DNA from: Helcococcus ovis
GTDB lineage: Bacteria > Bacillota > Clostridia > Tissierellales > Peptoniphilaceae
Length of the DNA stretch: 64,000 nucleotides
Assembly: GCF_004524775.2 (NCBI RefSeq)
Contig: NZ_CP119081.1
Span: 186,001 to 250,000 of the forward strand
Direction of reading: 5' to 3'
The notes beneath the pieces were generated by a model. That model searched no databases. It saw only the letters and a list, made by a program, of their open reading frames with translations, and was not told the origin of the DNA. The position numbers and the translations under genes were made by a program. Shown piece by piece: positions 8,092 to 16,365 of the stretch (the first letter of the stretch is position 1; each line of letters opens with the position of its first letter).

Positions 8092-8820
8092 TTGAAAAAA
8101 ATATTAATTTTATTATTATGTCTAATATTTATGGTGGGCTGTACGAAAAAAGTAGAAAATAAAAATTTTGAAACAAAATCTGAAAAAACTAAATCTGAAT
8201 TAAAAAAAGGAGATACTAAAGTGTTAAATCAAGTAGAAGGATATCAAGAAGGTAATATAAAAGCTAAAATTAAAACAAATATGGGAGAAATGGAATTGAT
8301 ATTATTTCCTAAAGTTGCCCCAAAAGCTGTAGAAAATTTTGTAAAACATGCTAAAGATGGATATTATGAAGGAATAATTTTCCATAGAGTTATCGAAGGA
8401 TTTATGATACAAGGTGGAGATCCTACAGGAACAGGTAGAGGTGGAGAAAGCATTTGGAAAAAATCTTTTGAAGATGAATTTGATGTAAATTACAGAAACT
8501 TCTATGGTGCCTTATCAATGGCGAATGCTGGCCCAAATACAAACGGTTCTCAATTTTTTATAGTAACGGCTAAAAATAATATAAATGATAATTTAGTCGG
8601 ACAAATGAAAAAATTGGGAGAAAAAGGAGGGTTCCCAGATTCTGTAATTGATGCTTATAAAAATTTGGGAGGGACACCTCATTTAGATGCAAAGCATACT
8701 GTTTTTGGTCATGTAGTTAAAGGAATGGATGTAGCTGAAAAGATCTCAAAAGTAGAGAGAAATTCATCTGATAAACCTATTAAAGATGTCGTTATAGAAA
8801 AAATAACAATAGAAGAATAG
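8092..8820 (+). CDS. Cyclophilin-type peptidyl-prolyl isomerase lipoprotein
   Basis: A surface lipoprotein with a cyclophilin domain. It has a short hydrophobic leader with lipobox MVGC (Cys 17), a charged linker of about 45 residues, and then the isomerase domain with 'FHRVIEGFMIQGGDP' and 'MANAGPNTNGSQFFI', which include the catalytic Arg and substrate-pocket residues. It probably folds exported proteins at the cell surface. The start is TTG 8092, chosen because GGAGGG sits 4-9 bases upstream; an in-frame ATG at 8080 overlaps that ribosome site and has none of its own. It is a single-gene unit. Confidence 0.9.
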   Translation: MKKILILLLCLIFMVGCTKKVENKNFETKSEKTKSELKKGDTKVLNQVEGYQEGNIKAKIKTNMGEMELILFPKVAPKAVENFVKHAKDGYYEGIIFHRVIEGFMIQGGDPTGTGRGGESIWKKSFEDEFDVNYRNFYGALSMANAGPNTNGSQFFIVTAKNNINDNLVGQMKKLGEKGGFPDSVIDAYKNLGGTPHLDAKHTVFGHVVKGMDVAEKISKVERNSSDKPIKDVVIEKITIEE

Positions 8821-8828
8821 AAATAAAC

Positions 8829-8870
8829 TAAGCTATAGGGTTTGCAAAATAACCATATAGCTTATATTTT
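8829..8870 (+). terminator. Hairpin terminator after the cyclophilin gene
   Basis: TAAGCTATA (8829-8837) pairs with TATAGCTTA (8856-8864), then ATATTTT. The T-run is weak. The loop contains TTTGCAAAATAA, the core shared with other terminators here. Confidence 0.6.
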
Positions 8871-8880
8871 AGCAACTAAA

Positions 8881-8920
8881 CGAACAAATGTTTGATTTTT
8901 GGTTTAAAATATTGTAAAAT
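8881..8920 (+). promoter_or_regulatory. SOS (LexA) box overlapping a promoter
   Basis: CGAACAAATGTTTG (8881-8894) matches the Gram-positive LexA box CGAACRNRYGTTYG in full. It overlaps a plausible -35 (TTGATT, 8892-8897), with TAAAAT 17 bases on (8915-8920). The gene downstream is a Y-family DNA polymerase, a classic SOS target. The site is seen; LexA control is inferred. Confidence 0.75.
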
Positions 8921-8936
8921 GAAGGTGGAGATAAAA

Positions 8937-10448
8937 ATGAAACAAAAAGTTTATATAGCGATAGATTTAAAATCTTTTTATGCCTCGGTGGAGTGTGTAG
9001 AAAGAGGATTGGATCCATTAACTACAAATTTAGTAGTGGCTGATTCAACAAAAACTGAAAAGACAATATGTTTGGCTGTGACACCTTCTTTAAAAAAATT
9101 AGGATTATCTGGTAGAGCAAGAATGTTTGAAGTAGTTCAAAAAGTAAGGGAAGCTAATAGATTACGAAAAAAAAATATAAATTGGAGAAATTTTGTTGAT
9201 AAATCTGTAGATGATCGAGAATTAAGGATTAATCCATATCTAAGCATAGATTATATAGCAGCGCCACCAAGAATGGCTTATTATATAGAATATAGCACTA
9301 AAATATTTGAAATATATTTGAAATATATTGCTGAAGAGGATATTCATGTTTACTCAATAGACGAAGTTTTTTTAGATGTAACAAATTATTTAAAATATTC
9401 AAAAAAAACACCAAGAGAATTTGCTAAAACAATAATATTAGATATATTAAAATCTACCGGAATAACTGCAACTGCGGGAATAGGTAGTAATTTATATCTT
9501 GCAAAGGTTGCTATGGATATAAGAGCAAAGCATATAGATGCAGATAATGATGGAGTAAGGATTGCTGAACTTGATGAATATTCATATAGAAAATATTTGT
9601 GGCACCATAAACCTATAACCGATTTTTGGAGAATAGGTGTAGGATATGCAAATAGATTGAAAAATATTGGATTGTTTACTATGGGAGATATAGCAAAATG
9701 TTCATTAGGGGCAGAAAATGAATTCCATAATATAAAATTATTATTTGATACGTTTGGGATAAATGCTGAATTACTAGTAGATCATGCTTGGGGATATGAA
9801 CCTGTAACAATAAAGGATATAAAATCATATAAACCAGAACATAGAAGTATATCTATGGGACAAGTTATGACCAGACCGTACACTTATCAAGAAAGTATAA
9901 TAATTATTAAAGAAATGTTGGATTTAATTTCTATAAATTTAATAGAACAAAATTTTACAACTAATCATCTTACTATAAATATCGAATACGATATAGAAAA
10001 TATAGAAAAAGGATATAAAGGGGTCATTTCAATAGATCGATATGGAAGAAAAAAACCATTTAATTGTAGATTTTCAGTTAAATTAGGTAAATACACCAGA
10101 TCTACAAGATTAATGATAAAAAAAGTTTTAGAAGTATATAAAGAAAAAGTTAATAAAAGCTTAACGATCAGAAAATTTAATATTTCAGCAGATGATTTAA
10201 AATCTTTTGATGATATTAAAAATAATGAAGATGTTCAGATTAATTTTTTGTCTGAAGATAGCTTTGAATTGCAGGTAAATAGTATAGACATTGAAAAAAA
10301 ATTAATATCAAAAGAAGAAAATTTACAAAAAACGGCAATTGATATAAAAAATAAATTTGGTAAAAATGCAATTTTAAAGGCAATAAATTTAGAAGAGAGT
10401 TCTACATTAATCGAAAGAAATAAATCTATTGGTGGACATAAAGCATAG
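8937..10448 (+). CDS. Y-family DNA polymerase (UmuC/UvrX type)
   Basis: A 503-residue translesion polymerase. The catalytic carboxylates are visible as Asp10 ('YIAIDLKSFYASVEC') and Asp142-Glu143 ('YSIDEVFLDVT'). The DNA-binding helix-hairpin-helix and little-finger region follow, with 'RSISMGQVM' near residue 300. It belongs to the phage/plasmid-like UvrX branch and not to DinB, judged from its long C-terminus and YolD-like partner. The start is ATG 8937, with GGTGGAG 6 bases upstream; an earlier in-frame TTG at 8892 lies in the promoter. It is probably induced by DNA damage through the LexA box at 8881-8894. Confidence 0.92.
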   Translation: MKQKVYIAIDLKSFYASVECVERGLDPLTTNLVVADSTKTEKTICLAVTPSLKKLGLSGRARMFEVVQKVREANRLRKKNINWRNFVDKSVDDRELRINPYLSIDYIAAPPRMAYYIEYSTKIFEIYLKYIAEEDIHVYSIDEVFLDVTNYLKYSKKTPREFAKTIILDILKSTGITATAGIGSNLYLAKVAMDIRAKHIDADNDGVRIAELDEYSYRKYLWHHKPITDFWRIGVGYANRLKNIGLFTMGDIAKCSLGAENEFHNIKLLFDTFGINAELLVDHAWGYEPVTIKDIKSYKPEHRSISMGQVMTRPYTYQESIIIIKEMLDLISINLIEQNFTTNHLTINIEYDIENIEKGYKGVISIDRYGRKKPFNCRFSVKLGKYTRSTRLMIKKVLEVYKEKVNKSLTIRKFNISADDLKSFDDIKNNEDVQINFLSEDSFELQVNSIDIEKKLISKEENLQKTAIDIKNKFGKNAILKAINLEESSTLIERNKSIGGHKA

Positions 10449-10457
10449 GAATATATT

Positions 10458-10871
10458 ATGAAAAAAAATATACATGATTATTCGGATATTATTAATATAG
10501 AAAGACCGGTATTTAAGATGAATAAAATGAGTGCTTATGAAAGAGCTGCTCAATTTTCACCTTTTGCAGCATTATCTGGTCACGATAAAGCAATTCAAGA
10601 AACGGTACGAAATACTCAAGAAAAAAAATTTTTTTATGAAAACTATAAAAATTTATTAGATTATAATTTACAAAAAATACTTAAAAAAATAAATTTAAAT
10701 CCTAAAATTAGAGTAGTTTATTTTGAAAAAGATAAGTTGAAATCTGGGGGAAAATATATTAAAAAAATATTAAATATAAAAAGAATAGATAAAACTCATA
10801 AGATTTTATATTTTGAAAATGATATAAAAATTAAATTGGATGACATATATGAAATAGAATTGATTAAATAA
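10458..10871 (+). CDS. YolD-like protein, partner of the Y-family polymerase
   Basis: A 137-residue protein with the conserved 'MSAYERAAQFSPFAALSGH' block (residues 24-42) that marks the short clostridial proteins coded next to UmuC/UvrX polymerases. These are placed in or near the YolD-like family (distant UmuD-related fold by published comparison). It starts 9 bases after the polymerase stop, so it is in the same SOS-controlled transcript. A role as an accessory factor of the polymerase is inferred from context alone. The C-terminal half is Lys/Ile-rich and not recognisable. Confidence 0.8.
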   Translation: MKKNIHDYSDIINIERPVFKMNKMSAYERAAQFSPFAALSGHDKAIQETVRNTQEKKFFYENYKNLLDYNLQKILKKINLNPKIRVVYFEKDKLKSGGKYIKKILNIKRIDKTHKILYFENDIKIKLDDIYEIELIK

Positions 10872-10936
10872 TATTAAGGTAAAATATTTTATTTTGTTGT
10901 ATAATGGAGATGTATCAAATTAAGGGAGGAAATTAA

Positions 10937-11305
10937 ATGGAATATTTAAAAGATACAGTTCAAGTTGGAGATTGGAAAGGTGAAAAACACGTTCCATCAA
11001 TTATGGTTTTATCATCAGATAAAAATGAAGTAATGGTGAAAGTAAGAGTTGGTGAAGAAATTGCTCATCCAAATACTTTTGAACACCACATCGGTTGGAT
11101 TAAATTATATTATTTACCAGAGGGAGCTAAATTACCTGTTCAAGTTGCTGATGTAAACTTTACAGCTCATGGAGAGGGAAATTCATTAACAGATCCTCAA
11201 GCTGTAGTAGCATTTAAGGCGGAAAAAAATGGTAAATTATTAGCACAAAGTTATTGTAATATTCACGGATTGTGGGAAAATGAAGCTGAATTAGTTTTAG
11301 GATAA
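10937..11305 (+). CDS. Superoxide reductase, class II (neelaredoxin type)
   Basis: A 122-residue non-heme iron enzyme that reduces superoxide to hydrogen peroxide in anaerobes without making oxygen. The iron ligands are in place: Glu16-Lys17-His18 (EKHVP), His44 (HPN), His50 (HHIGW), Cys107 and His110 (CNIHG). The N-terminal desulforedoxin domain of class I enzymes is absent, so this is the one-iron form. A GGGAGG site precedes ATG 10937. It is monocistronic with a terminator at 11326. The peroxide it makes could be handled by the peroxiredoxin at 28359. Confidence 0.95.
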   Translation: MEYLKDTVQVGDWKGEKHVPSIMVLSSDKNEVMVKVRVGEEIAHPNTFEHHIGWIKLYYLPEGAKLPVQVADVNFTAHGEGNSLTDPQAVVAFKAEKNGKLLAQSYCNIHGLWENEAELVLG

Positions 11306-11325
11306 TAAAACGTATCGAATTTACA

Positions 11326-11366
11326 CCCTTTTAAGTCTTTTAGGATTTAAAAGGGATTATTTTTTA
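11326..11366 (+). terminator. Rho-independent terminator
   Basis: CCCTTTTAA (11326-11334) pairs with TTAAAAGGG (11347-11355), followed by ATTATTTTTTATT. It ends the superoxide reductase gene. Confidence 0.8.
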
Positions 11367-11492
11367 TTTATTTAGAGGTTAAATTTAATAATTCAACTTG
11401 ATACATAAGATAAATAATATATTAAAAAACTTTGATATTATTTTAAAATGCTAGTAGAATAATAAAAGTATTGTTTTTTATTAGGAGAAATT

Positions 11493-11846
11493 ATGAAAAA
11501 TTTAAAAGGAATATTTATTATTTTTACTTGTATGTTTTTGGGAGGAATTATTAGGGGAATTGTCCCGGTGCCTATTCCTGATGTTGTATATGGTATGTTA
11601 GTTTTAACTGTATTATTAATTTTGAAAATTGTGAAGGTTAAAGATGTTGAAGATACATCTGATATGTTATTAGCTCATTTAGGATTATTATTTGTTCCTC
11701 TTTCTGTATCTTTAATGACTAAATTTGATTTATTAGGTCCAAATTTATTAAAAATATTATTAATTTTATTTGTTACAACATTTATAACTATGGGGGTAAC
11801 TGCAAAAGTAGTTGAAATGGTACAAAAAATTGGAGGTATAAAATGA
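11493..11846 (+). CDS. lrgA: LrgA/CidA family holin-like protein
   Basis: A 117-residue membrane protein with four hydrophobic helices. It carries the family motif around 'GGIIRGIVPVPIPDVVYGML' (near residues 18-37) and 'LLFVPLSVSLM' (near 66-76). LrgA/CidA proteins are holin-like factors that with LrgB/CidB influence murein hydrolase activity, cell death, and in some species pyruvate transport. It overlaps lrgB by 4 bases, so the two are made together. No LytSR genes are nearby, so its control is not visible here. Confidence 0.88.
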   Translation: MKNLKGIFIIFTCMFLGGIIRGIVPVPIPDVVYGMLVLTVLLILKIVKVKDVEDTSDMLLAHLGLLFVPLSVSLMTKFDLLGPNLLKILLILFVTTFITMGVTAKVVEMVQKIGGIK

Positions 11847-12547
11847 TGGATTTAGTACAATCTTTTTCTAAATTACCTGCTTTTGGGATATTTATAACGG
11901 TAGGAATTTATATTATAGCATTAAAAATTAGTGAAAAAACTAAAATAGCAATATTAAATCCTTTGTTAGTTACTTCAACAGTTGTTGTTTTATTTTTATT
12001 GATTTTAGGTATAAAATATGATGATTATAACAAAGGTGGTATTTACATTACATTTTTAATTGGTCCATCTACAATTGCCTTAGTAGTTAATTTATATAAA
12101 AATTTAGATTTGCTAAAAAGAAATTTTTTAGCAATATTTATAGGAGTAATAGCCGGGGTTATAACAGCTATTGTTTCTGTGTTTTTAATGACTAAGCTTG
12201 TTGGTTTGGAAGGAGATTTAAGGATTTCTTTAGTGCCTAAATCCTTAACCACAGCTATAGGTGTTTCAATTTCTGAAGAATTTGGAGGTATTGCTTCTAT
12301 AACGGTTTTTGCAATAATTCTTACTGGTATAATAGGAGCGGTTATTTCACCATTTGTATTTAAGGTATTTAGAATAAGAGATAGGGTTGCAAAAGGAATA
12401 GGGTTAGGTACTGCCTCTCATGCTGTAGGCACATCAAAAGCTATACAAATGGGAGAAGTAGAAGGAGCTATGAGTGGTCTTTCTATTGCTTTAGCAGGAT
12501 TTATATCAGTAATATTAATTCCGATTTTTATAAGTATATTTAAATAG
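11843..12547 (+). CDS. lrgB: LrgB/CidB family membrane protein
   Basis: A 234-residue multi-pass membrane protein, partner of LrgA. The family-typical blocks 'SLVPKSLTTAIGVSISEEFGG' (split near residues 131-151) and 'GLGTASHAVGTSKAIQMGE' (near 188) are seen. Full length for the family. GGAGG lies 6 bases before ATG 11843, inside the end of lrgA. A strong bidirectional terminator follows. Confidence 0.9.
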   Translation: MMDLVQSFSKLPAFGIFITVGIYIIALKISEKTKIAILNPLLVTSTVVVLFLLILGIKYDDYNKGGIYITFLIGPSTIALVVNLYKNLDLLKRNFLAIFIGVIAGVITAIVSVFLMTKLVGLEGDLRISLVPKSLTTAIGVSISEEFGGIASITVFAIILTGIIGAVISPFVFKVFRIRDRVAKGIGLGTASHAVGTSKAIQMGEVEGAMSGLSIALAGFISVILIPIFISIFK

Positions 12548-12555
12548 AGAAACTA

Positions 12556-12608
12556 AAAGGGGCTTTTGCGAATAATTAAAAAATTATTTTGCAAAAGCCC
12601 CTTTTTTG
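12556..12608. terminator. Bidirectional terminator between lrgB and thiT
   Basis: AGGGGCTTTTGC (12558-12569) pairs with GCAAAAGCCCCT (12591-12602), with an inner AATAATT/AAATTATT pairing. It is flanked by A's on the left and T's on the right, so it works on both strands for these convergent genes. It carries the TTTTGCAAAAGCCCC core shared with other hairpins of the window. Confidence 0.85.
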
Positions 12609-12624
12609 ATCTATATAAAATTAA

Positions 12625-13170
12625 TTACATTTGTTTTTTTAGTATAGTTGTTAAATATTTCCAGAATAATCCCATAAAAACAAGGAATATTAGTAATTCC
12701 GGGCCTAAGTAGGTTATATTATATATAAACGAATAATATACAGGCGACATCCCTTTAGGGGTATATTGTGCAAAATATATTATTCCGGAAAGAAAATGTA
12801 CAACTAATCTCAGTAAATATGACAAAATTATAAATGGTATATATCCCTTAAATTCAGATTTATTATTTAGATATGTTAAACCTGCAATACCCATTAATGA
12901 ACTTGGTAATGGATAATCTAAAATTACTTGAATAGGATGAACTATTTCAGGTTTTATAATGAGTGTTATTACACCAAATATTGCACCAACAATCATTCCT
13001 GCTGGGGCTCCCCATCTGATAGCAAAAATCATTAGGGGTAATAATTTTAATGAAATGCTGCCTCCTTGAGGCATTTTATATAGCTTAAATTGTGCTAAAA
13101 TAACTGATAAAGCTAACATTATGCCAGCTTCAACAATCATTTGAGTATTAAAAAATTTGTTTTTATTCAT
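12625..13170 (-). CDS. thiT: Thiamine ECF transporter substrate-binding component ThiT
   Basis: A 181-residue S-component with six hydrophobic helices. The thiamine-binding signature is recognisable: 'MPQGGSISLKLLPL' in loop 1 (about 33-46), 'RWGAPAGMIVGAIFG' (about 52-66), 'HPIQVILDYPLPSSLMG' (about 78-94) and the 'YNITYLGPELL' segment. It captures thiamine and uses a shared EcfA/A'/T motor coded elsewhere. It is controlled by the TPP riboswitch at 13281-13352 and terminator at 13219-13251, which agrees with the assignment. Confidence 0.95.
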   Translation of the reverse strand: MNKNKFFNTQMIVEAGIMLALSVILAQFKLYKMPQGGSISLKLLPLMIFAIRWGAPAGMIVGAIFGVITLIIKPEIVHPIQVILDYPLPSSLMGIAGLTYLNNKSEFKGYIPFIILSYLLRLVVHFLSGIIYFAQYTPKGMSPVYYSFIYNITYLGPELLIFLVFMGLFWKYLTTILKKQM

Positions 13171-13218
13171 TTTTTCTCCTATTAAATTTGAATGGAAGAT
13201 TTACAAATAAAAAAACTA

Positions 13219-13251
13219 ACAAAAAAAACTACCAATGGGTTAGGTAGTTTT
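13219..13251 (-). terminator. Expression-platform terminator of the TPP riboswitch
   Basis: Read on the minus strand, AACTACC and GGTAGTT form a stem followed by eight T's (complement of 13221-13228). It lies between the TPP aptamer and thiT, so ligand binding probably causes premature termination. Confidence 0.75.
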
Positions 13252-13280
13252 AAATAAATGCTTATAATATTTGCTTTTAC

Positions 13281-13352
13281 TTCACTTTCCTACGCTATCA
13301 TTATATAGATCAGGTCAAGGGTACTTCTCAGCTTAATGCGCCCCTAGTGACG
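13281..13352 (-). promoter_or_regulatory. TPP (THI-box) riboswitch aptamer
   Basis: On the minus strand the conserved parts appear in order: P1 TCAC, then ACTAGGGGCGC, GCTGAGA, ACCCTTGACCTGATC, GATAGCGTAGGAA, and P1' GTGA. This is the thiamine pyrophosphate aptamer. It sits upstream of thiT with a terminator between, the OFF-switch arrangement. Confidence 0.97.
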
Positions 13353-13490
13353 ATTTTATTATAGCTTATAATTTTTATATAATCAAATTTGATATATAGA
13401 TATCAAATTTTACAAAAAGGTAATATAAAACTCATATTTTAAACATATTTATAAACTAAAATTTAAATTGATACACGATATTATCTAAAT

Positions 13491-13518
13491 TTACATTATT
13501 TGATTAAAGTAGTATAAT
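13491..13518 (+). promoter_or_regulatory. Likely promoter of the CarD operon
   Basis: TTACAT (13491-13496), a 16-base spacer and TATAAT (13513-13518), ending 18 bases before the CarD start. The -10 is perfect and the -35 weak, as might be expected for a promoter helped by CarD itself. Confidence 0.45.
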
Positions 13519-13536
13519 TTATATAAGGAGGGTATC

Positions 13537-14025
13537 ATGTATAATATTGGTGACAAAATAGTTTATTCTATACACGGAGCAGGTACAATTGAAGATATTC
13601 AAGAAATTGAAATTTTAGGTAATACAGAAATGTTTTATATTTTAAGGTTTCCTATTAATGATATTACTATTTCAGTTCCGGTTACAGAAAGTGAAAAAAT
13701 TCGCCCTGTAATTACAAAAGAAGAAGGAAAAGCTGTAATGGAAATATTAAGATCTGATGTTACTGAAATGTCTCAAAATTGGGGAAAGAGATTTAGAGAT
13801 AATCTAGAACATATAAAGACAGGAAATATATTTGAAATAGCTGATATTGTTAGAAATTTAAGTATTTTGAGTCAAAAAAAGGGATTATCTGCATCTGAAA
13901 ATAAAATGTTAATAAATGCTAAGAGAGTTATGGTATCTGAGCTGGTGATAGTTGGATCTATGACTAAAGAAGAAGCTATGGCAATGATAGATGATGCAAT
14001 TACTTTAGAACAGGAGAATATATGA
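13537..14025 (+). CDS. carD: CarD family transcriptional regulator
   Basis: A 162-residue protein. The N-terminal Tudor-like RNA polymerase interaction domain (about 1-60, 'YNIGDKIVYSIHGAGTIEDI') is followed by a helical DNA-contacting domain. CarD-family proteins bind the beta subunit and stabilise open promoter complexes. GGAGGG precedes ATG 13537. The stop overlaps the PIN/TRAM gene by 4 bases; the carD-yacL order is common in Firmicutes. Confidence 0.92.
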   Translation: MYNIGDKIVYSIHGAGTIEDIQEIEILGNTEMFYILRFPINDITISVPVTESEKIRPVITKEEGKAVMEILRSDVTEMSQNWGKRFRDNLEHIKTGNIFEIADIVRNLSILSQKKGLSASENKMLINAKRVMVSELVIVGSMTKEEAMAMIDDAITLEQENI

Positions 14026-15131
14026 TAAAAAAAATTATTAGAATAGTCATATCACTTCTAGGTATTCCTCTAGGATATGGTATTTCTAAATTATTATTAG
14101 AAAATATGTTTGTTTTTAATAATAATTTTGTGAAGTATTCTTTTAATGGGATACTCATAGTTTTGATGACTATTTTATTTTATTTAATAACACCTTATTT
14201 TATAACTAAAATAGAAAAAATGTTTGATAGATTAGAAGGGCTACTTATTAAAGAACCTAAGGAAGCATTGATAATTGGTTTTGTTGGAATTATTTTTGGA
14301 ATTATTATTGCGTTTTTATTAAGTTTACCGATTTCAATGTTAGCATTAACAGGGATATTTGAAATTATAAAAATAATTGTAGCAATAATAATTTATTTAA
14401 CATTTGCAAGTTTAGGGTATAGATTTTCATTAAAATATAAAGATGATATTTTGAAATTATTTAAGAGAAAAAATTCAAGTGAAGATTTTGAAAAAAGATA
14501 TTTATCAAAAAAGTCAAAAAGTTTACAAACAATTGTTTCCGATAAAGTTGTAGATACATCTGTTTTAATTGATGGTAGAATTAAACAAATTGTTGAAACG
14601 GGATTTATAGAAGGAGATTTAATAGTACCTAATTTTGTGCTTCAAGAATTACAATTAATAGCTGATTCGGCAGATGACTTAAAAAGAGAACGTGGAAGAA
14701 GAGGACTGGATATTGTAAATGATCTTAGAAATTCTAAAAAAATAAACTTTAGAACAACAGCGAAAAATTATGAGGACACAAAAGAAGTAGATATTAAATT
14801 ATTGAAATATGCTAATGAAACAGGGGCATCAGTACTAACTAATGACTTTAATTTAAATAAATTGGCAGTAATACAAAATATTAAAGTGTTAAATATTAAT
14901 GATTTAGCTAATTCTGTAAAGACTGTTGTATTGCCTGGTGAAAAAATGATAGTAAATATTATTAAAGAAGGTAAAGAAAAAAATCAAGGATTGGCATATT
15001 TGGATGATGGAACCATGATAGTTGTAGAAGAAGGGAAAGGCTTAATTGGACAACAAGTTGAAGTTGTAGTTTCAACAGTTTTACAAACAGCTGCCGGAAA
15101 AATGATATTTACTAAAATTATAAATAGTTAA
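14022..15131 (+). CDS. PIN/TRAM domain membrane protein (YacL family)
   Basis: A 369-residue protein. Four hydrophobic helices lie near 5-25, 38-58, 82-105 and 108-130. A PIN nuclease-like domain follows (about 175-290, 'VVDTSVLIDGRI' with the first Asp, 'DDLKRERGRRGLD', and 'ASVLTNDFNLNKLA' with later acidic residues). A TRAM RNA-binding domain lies at the end (about 300-365). This is the full YacL layout. The acidic PIN residues are kept, so RNase activity is possible; the target is not known. It is translated coupled with carD through a 4-base overlap. Confidence 0.92.
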   Translation: MIKKIIRIVISLLGIPLGYGISKLLLENMFVFNNNFVKYSFNGILIVLMTILFYLITPYFITKIEKMFDRLEGLLIKEPKEALIIGFVGIIFGIIIAFLLSLPISMLALTGIFEIIKIIVAIIIYLTFASLGYRFSLKYKDDILKLFKRKNSSEDFEKRYLSKKSKSLQTIVSDKVVDTSVLIDGRIKQIVETGFIEGDLIVPNFVLQELQLIADSADDLKRERGRRGLDIVNDLRNSKKINFRTTAKNYEDTKEVDIKLLKYANETGASVLTNDFNLNKLAVIQNIKVLNINDLANSVKTVVLPGEKMIVNIIKEGKEKNQGLAYLDDGTMIVVEEGKGLIGQQVEVVVSTVLQTAAGKMIFTKIINS

Positions 15132-15146
15132 TTTAGGGAGGATAAT

Positions 15147-16295
15147 TTGAAAAAAGGAGTAATTAGATTTATAGCATTAGTGCTAGCTATATTAATGTTA
15201 GTAGGGATTGTAAGTACTATATTTACAGCACATGCGGCTTCTATGCCTGATGAAGTATATGGATATGGTGCAGGATTAAATAAAAAAGAAGTAGAAGATA
15301 CTGCAAAATTATTAGGAATTAGGGATTTAAATATTACTCAAGTACCTATAAAAGGAATAGATACTTCGAAATATTTGGGAATACAATCAACTGATGATGA
15401 AATGATTTCATCAGTTTATGTAAAAAAAAATAATAATAAAAATATAACTGTAGAAGTTACAACACCACTTTCAATACAAAAAGTTACATCTATTCAATAT
15501 TCAAATGCTGCAATTACGGCCGGATTAGAAAATGTAGATATAAAGGTTGCTGCTATAACTGCTGTTACAGGAGAATCAGCTTTAGCTGGAGTATATAAAG
15601 TTTTTGAACAATCAGGGATTGCAATAGATAGGCAAAAAACAAAAGTTGCAAATAAAGAAATTGAAGTTGTAAATAAAGTTTCAGATGAACATAAAGGGAA
15701 AAAGGGTTTTTCTAAAGATAAACTAAATAAAGTTGTTATTGACGTAAAACAAAAGTTATTAGAAGAAAAAAAATCCGGAAAAGATTTATCTAATGAAAAA
15801 ATAAAAAATATTGTTGAAAATTCTGTGAAAAATGGTGATTTAAATCAAATTATAAATAATGTAAATATTGAAAATTTAACATTGTATTTTAAGGATTTTA
15901 TTAATATTGATAATTTAAATATAAATGTGGTTCAAGAGCAATTAAATAATTTAGTGAAGAATATACCAAATATAGCAAATAAAGAATTGGACAACGCTAA
16001 AAAATTCTTAAATACTGAAGAAGGAAAGAATTTTTTAAATAATGTCAAAGATAATCTTACAAAAGAAAATTTAAAAAAAATAGCAGACGGCGTTAAAAAT
16101 GCTTTAGATTCAGAACAATTTGAAAATGCGTTAAACTCTGTTAAAGATAATTTGAATACAAAGAAGTTAACAGAAATGATAGATGGAGTTAAGAAAAATA
16201 TTTCTAATGATGGGGTCGGATTTTTATCAAGAGTATTAAATGGTATTGGAAATTTTTTCAAATCATTGGTTAATTCATTAAAAAGTTTATTTTAA
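15147..16295 (+). CDS. DUF1002 secreted protein with helical C-terminal extension
   Basis: A 382-residue exported protein. A signal peptide (about 1-31, ending AHA) is followed by a DUF1002 domain to about residue 190, with 'YGAGLNKKEVEDTAKLLGI' near its start and 'AVTGESALAGVYKVFEQSG'. From about residue 200 on it is Asn/Lys/Leu-rich with repeated amphipathic segments ('VKDNLTKENLKKI', 'VKDNLNTKKLTEM', 'GVKKNISNDGVG'). DUF1002 proteins have no settled function. The start is TTG 15147 after GGGAGG. It follows the PIN/TRAM gene by 15 bases, probably in the same operon. The extension looks longer than in Bacillus YpuA-type members. Confidence 0.85.
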   Translation: MKKGVIRFIALVLAILMLVGIVSTIFTAHAASMPDEVYGYGAGLNKKEVEDTAKLLGIRDLNITQVPIKGIDTSKYLGIQSTDDEMISSVYVKKNNNKNITVEVTTPLSIQKVTSIQYSNAAITAGLENVDIKVAAITAVTGESALAGVYKVFEQSGIAIDRQKTKVANKEIEVVNKVSDEHKGKKGFSKDKLNKVVIDVKQKLLEEKKSGKDLSNEKIKNIVENSVKNGDLNQIINNVNIENLTLYFKDFINIDNLNINVVQEQLNNLVKNIPNIANKELDNAKKFLNTEEGKNFLNNVKDNLTKENLKKIADGVKNALDSEQFENALNSVKDNLNTKKLTEMIDGVKKNISNDGVGFLSRVLNGIGNFFKSLVNSLKSLF

Positions 16296-16365
16296 ATTAG
16301 GATAATTAGCAAAAATATGGTATAATATCAAAGCGATTGATATTAATTATTAAATAGGAGGCATA

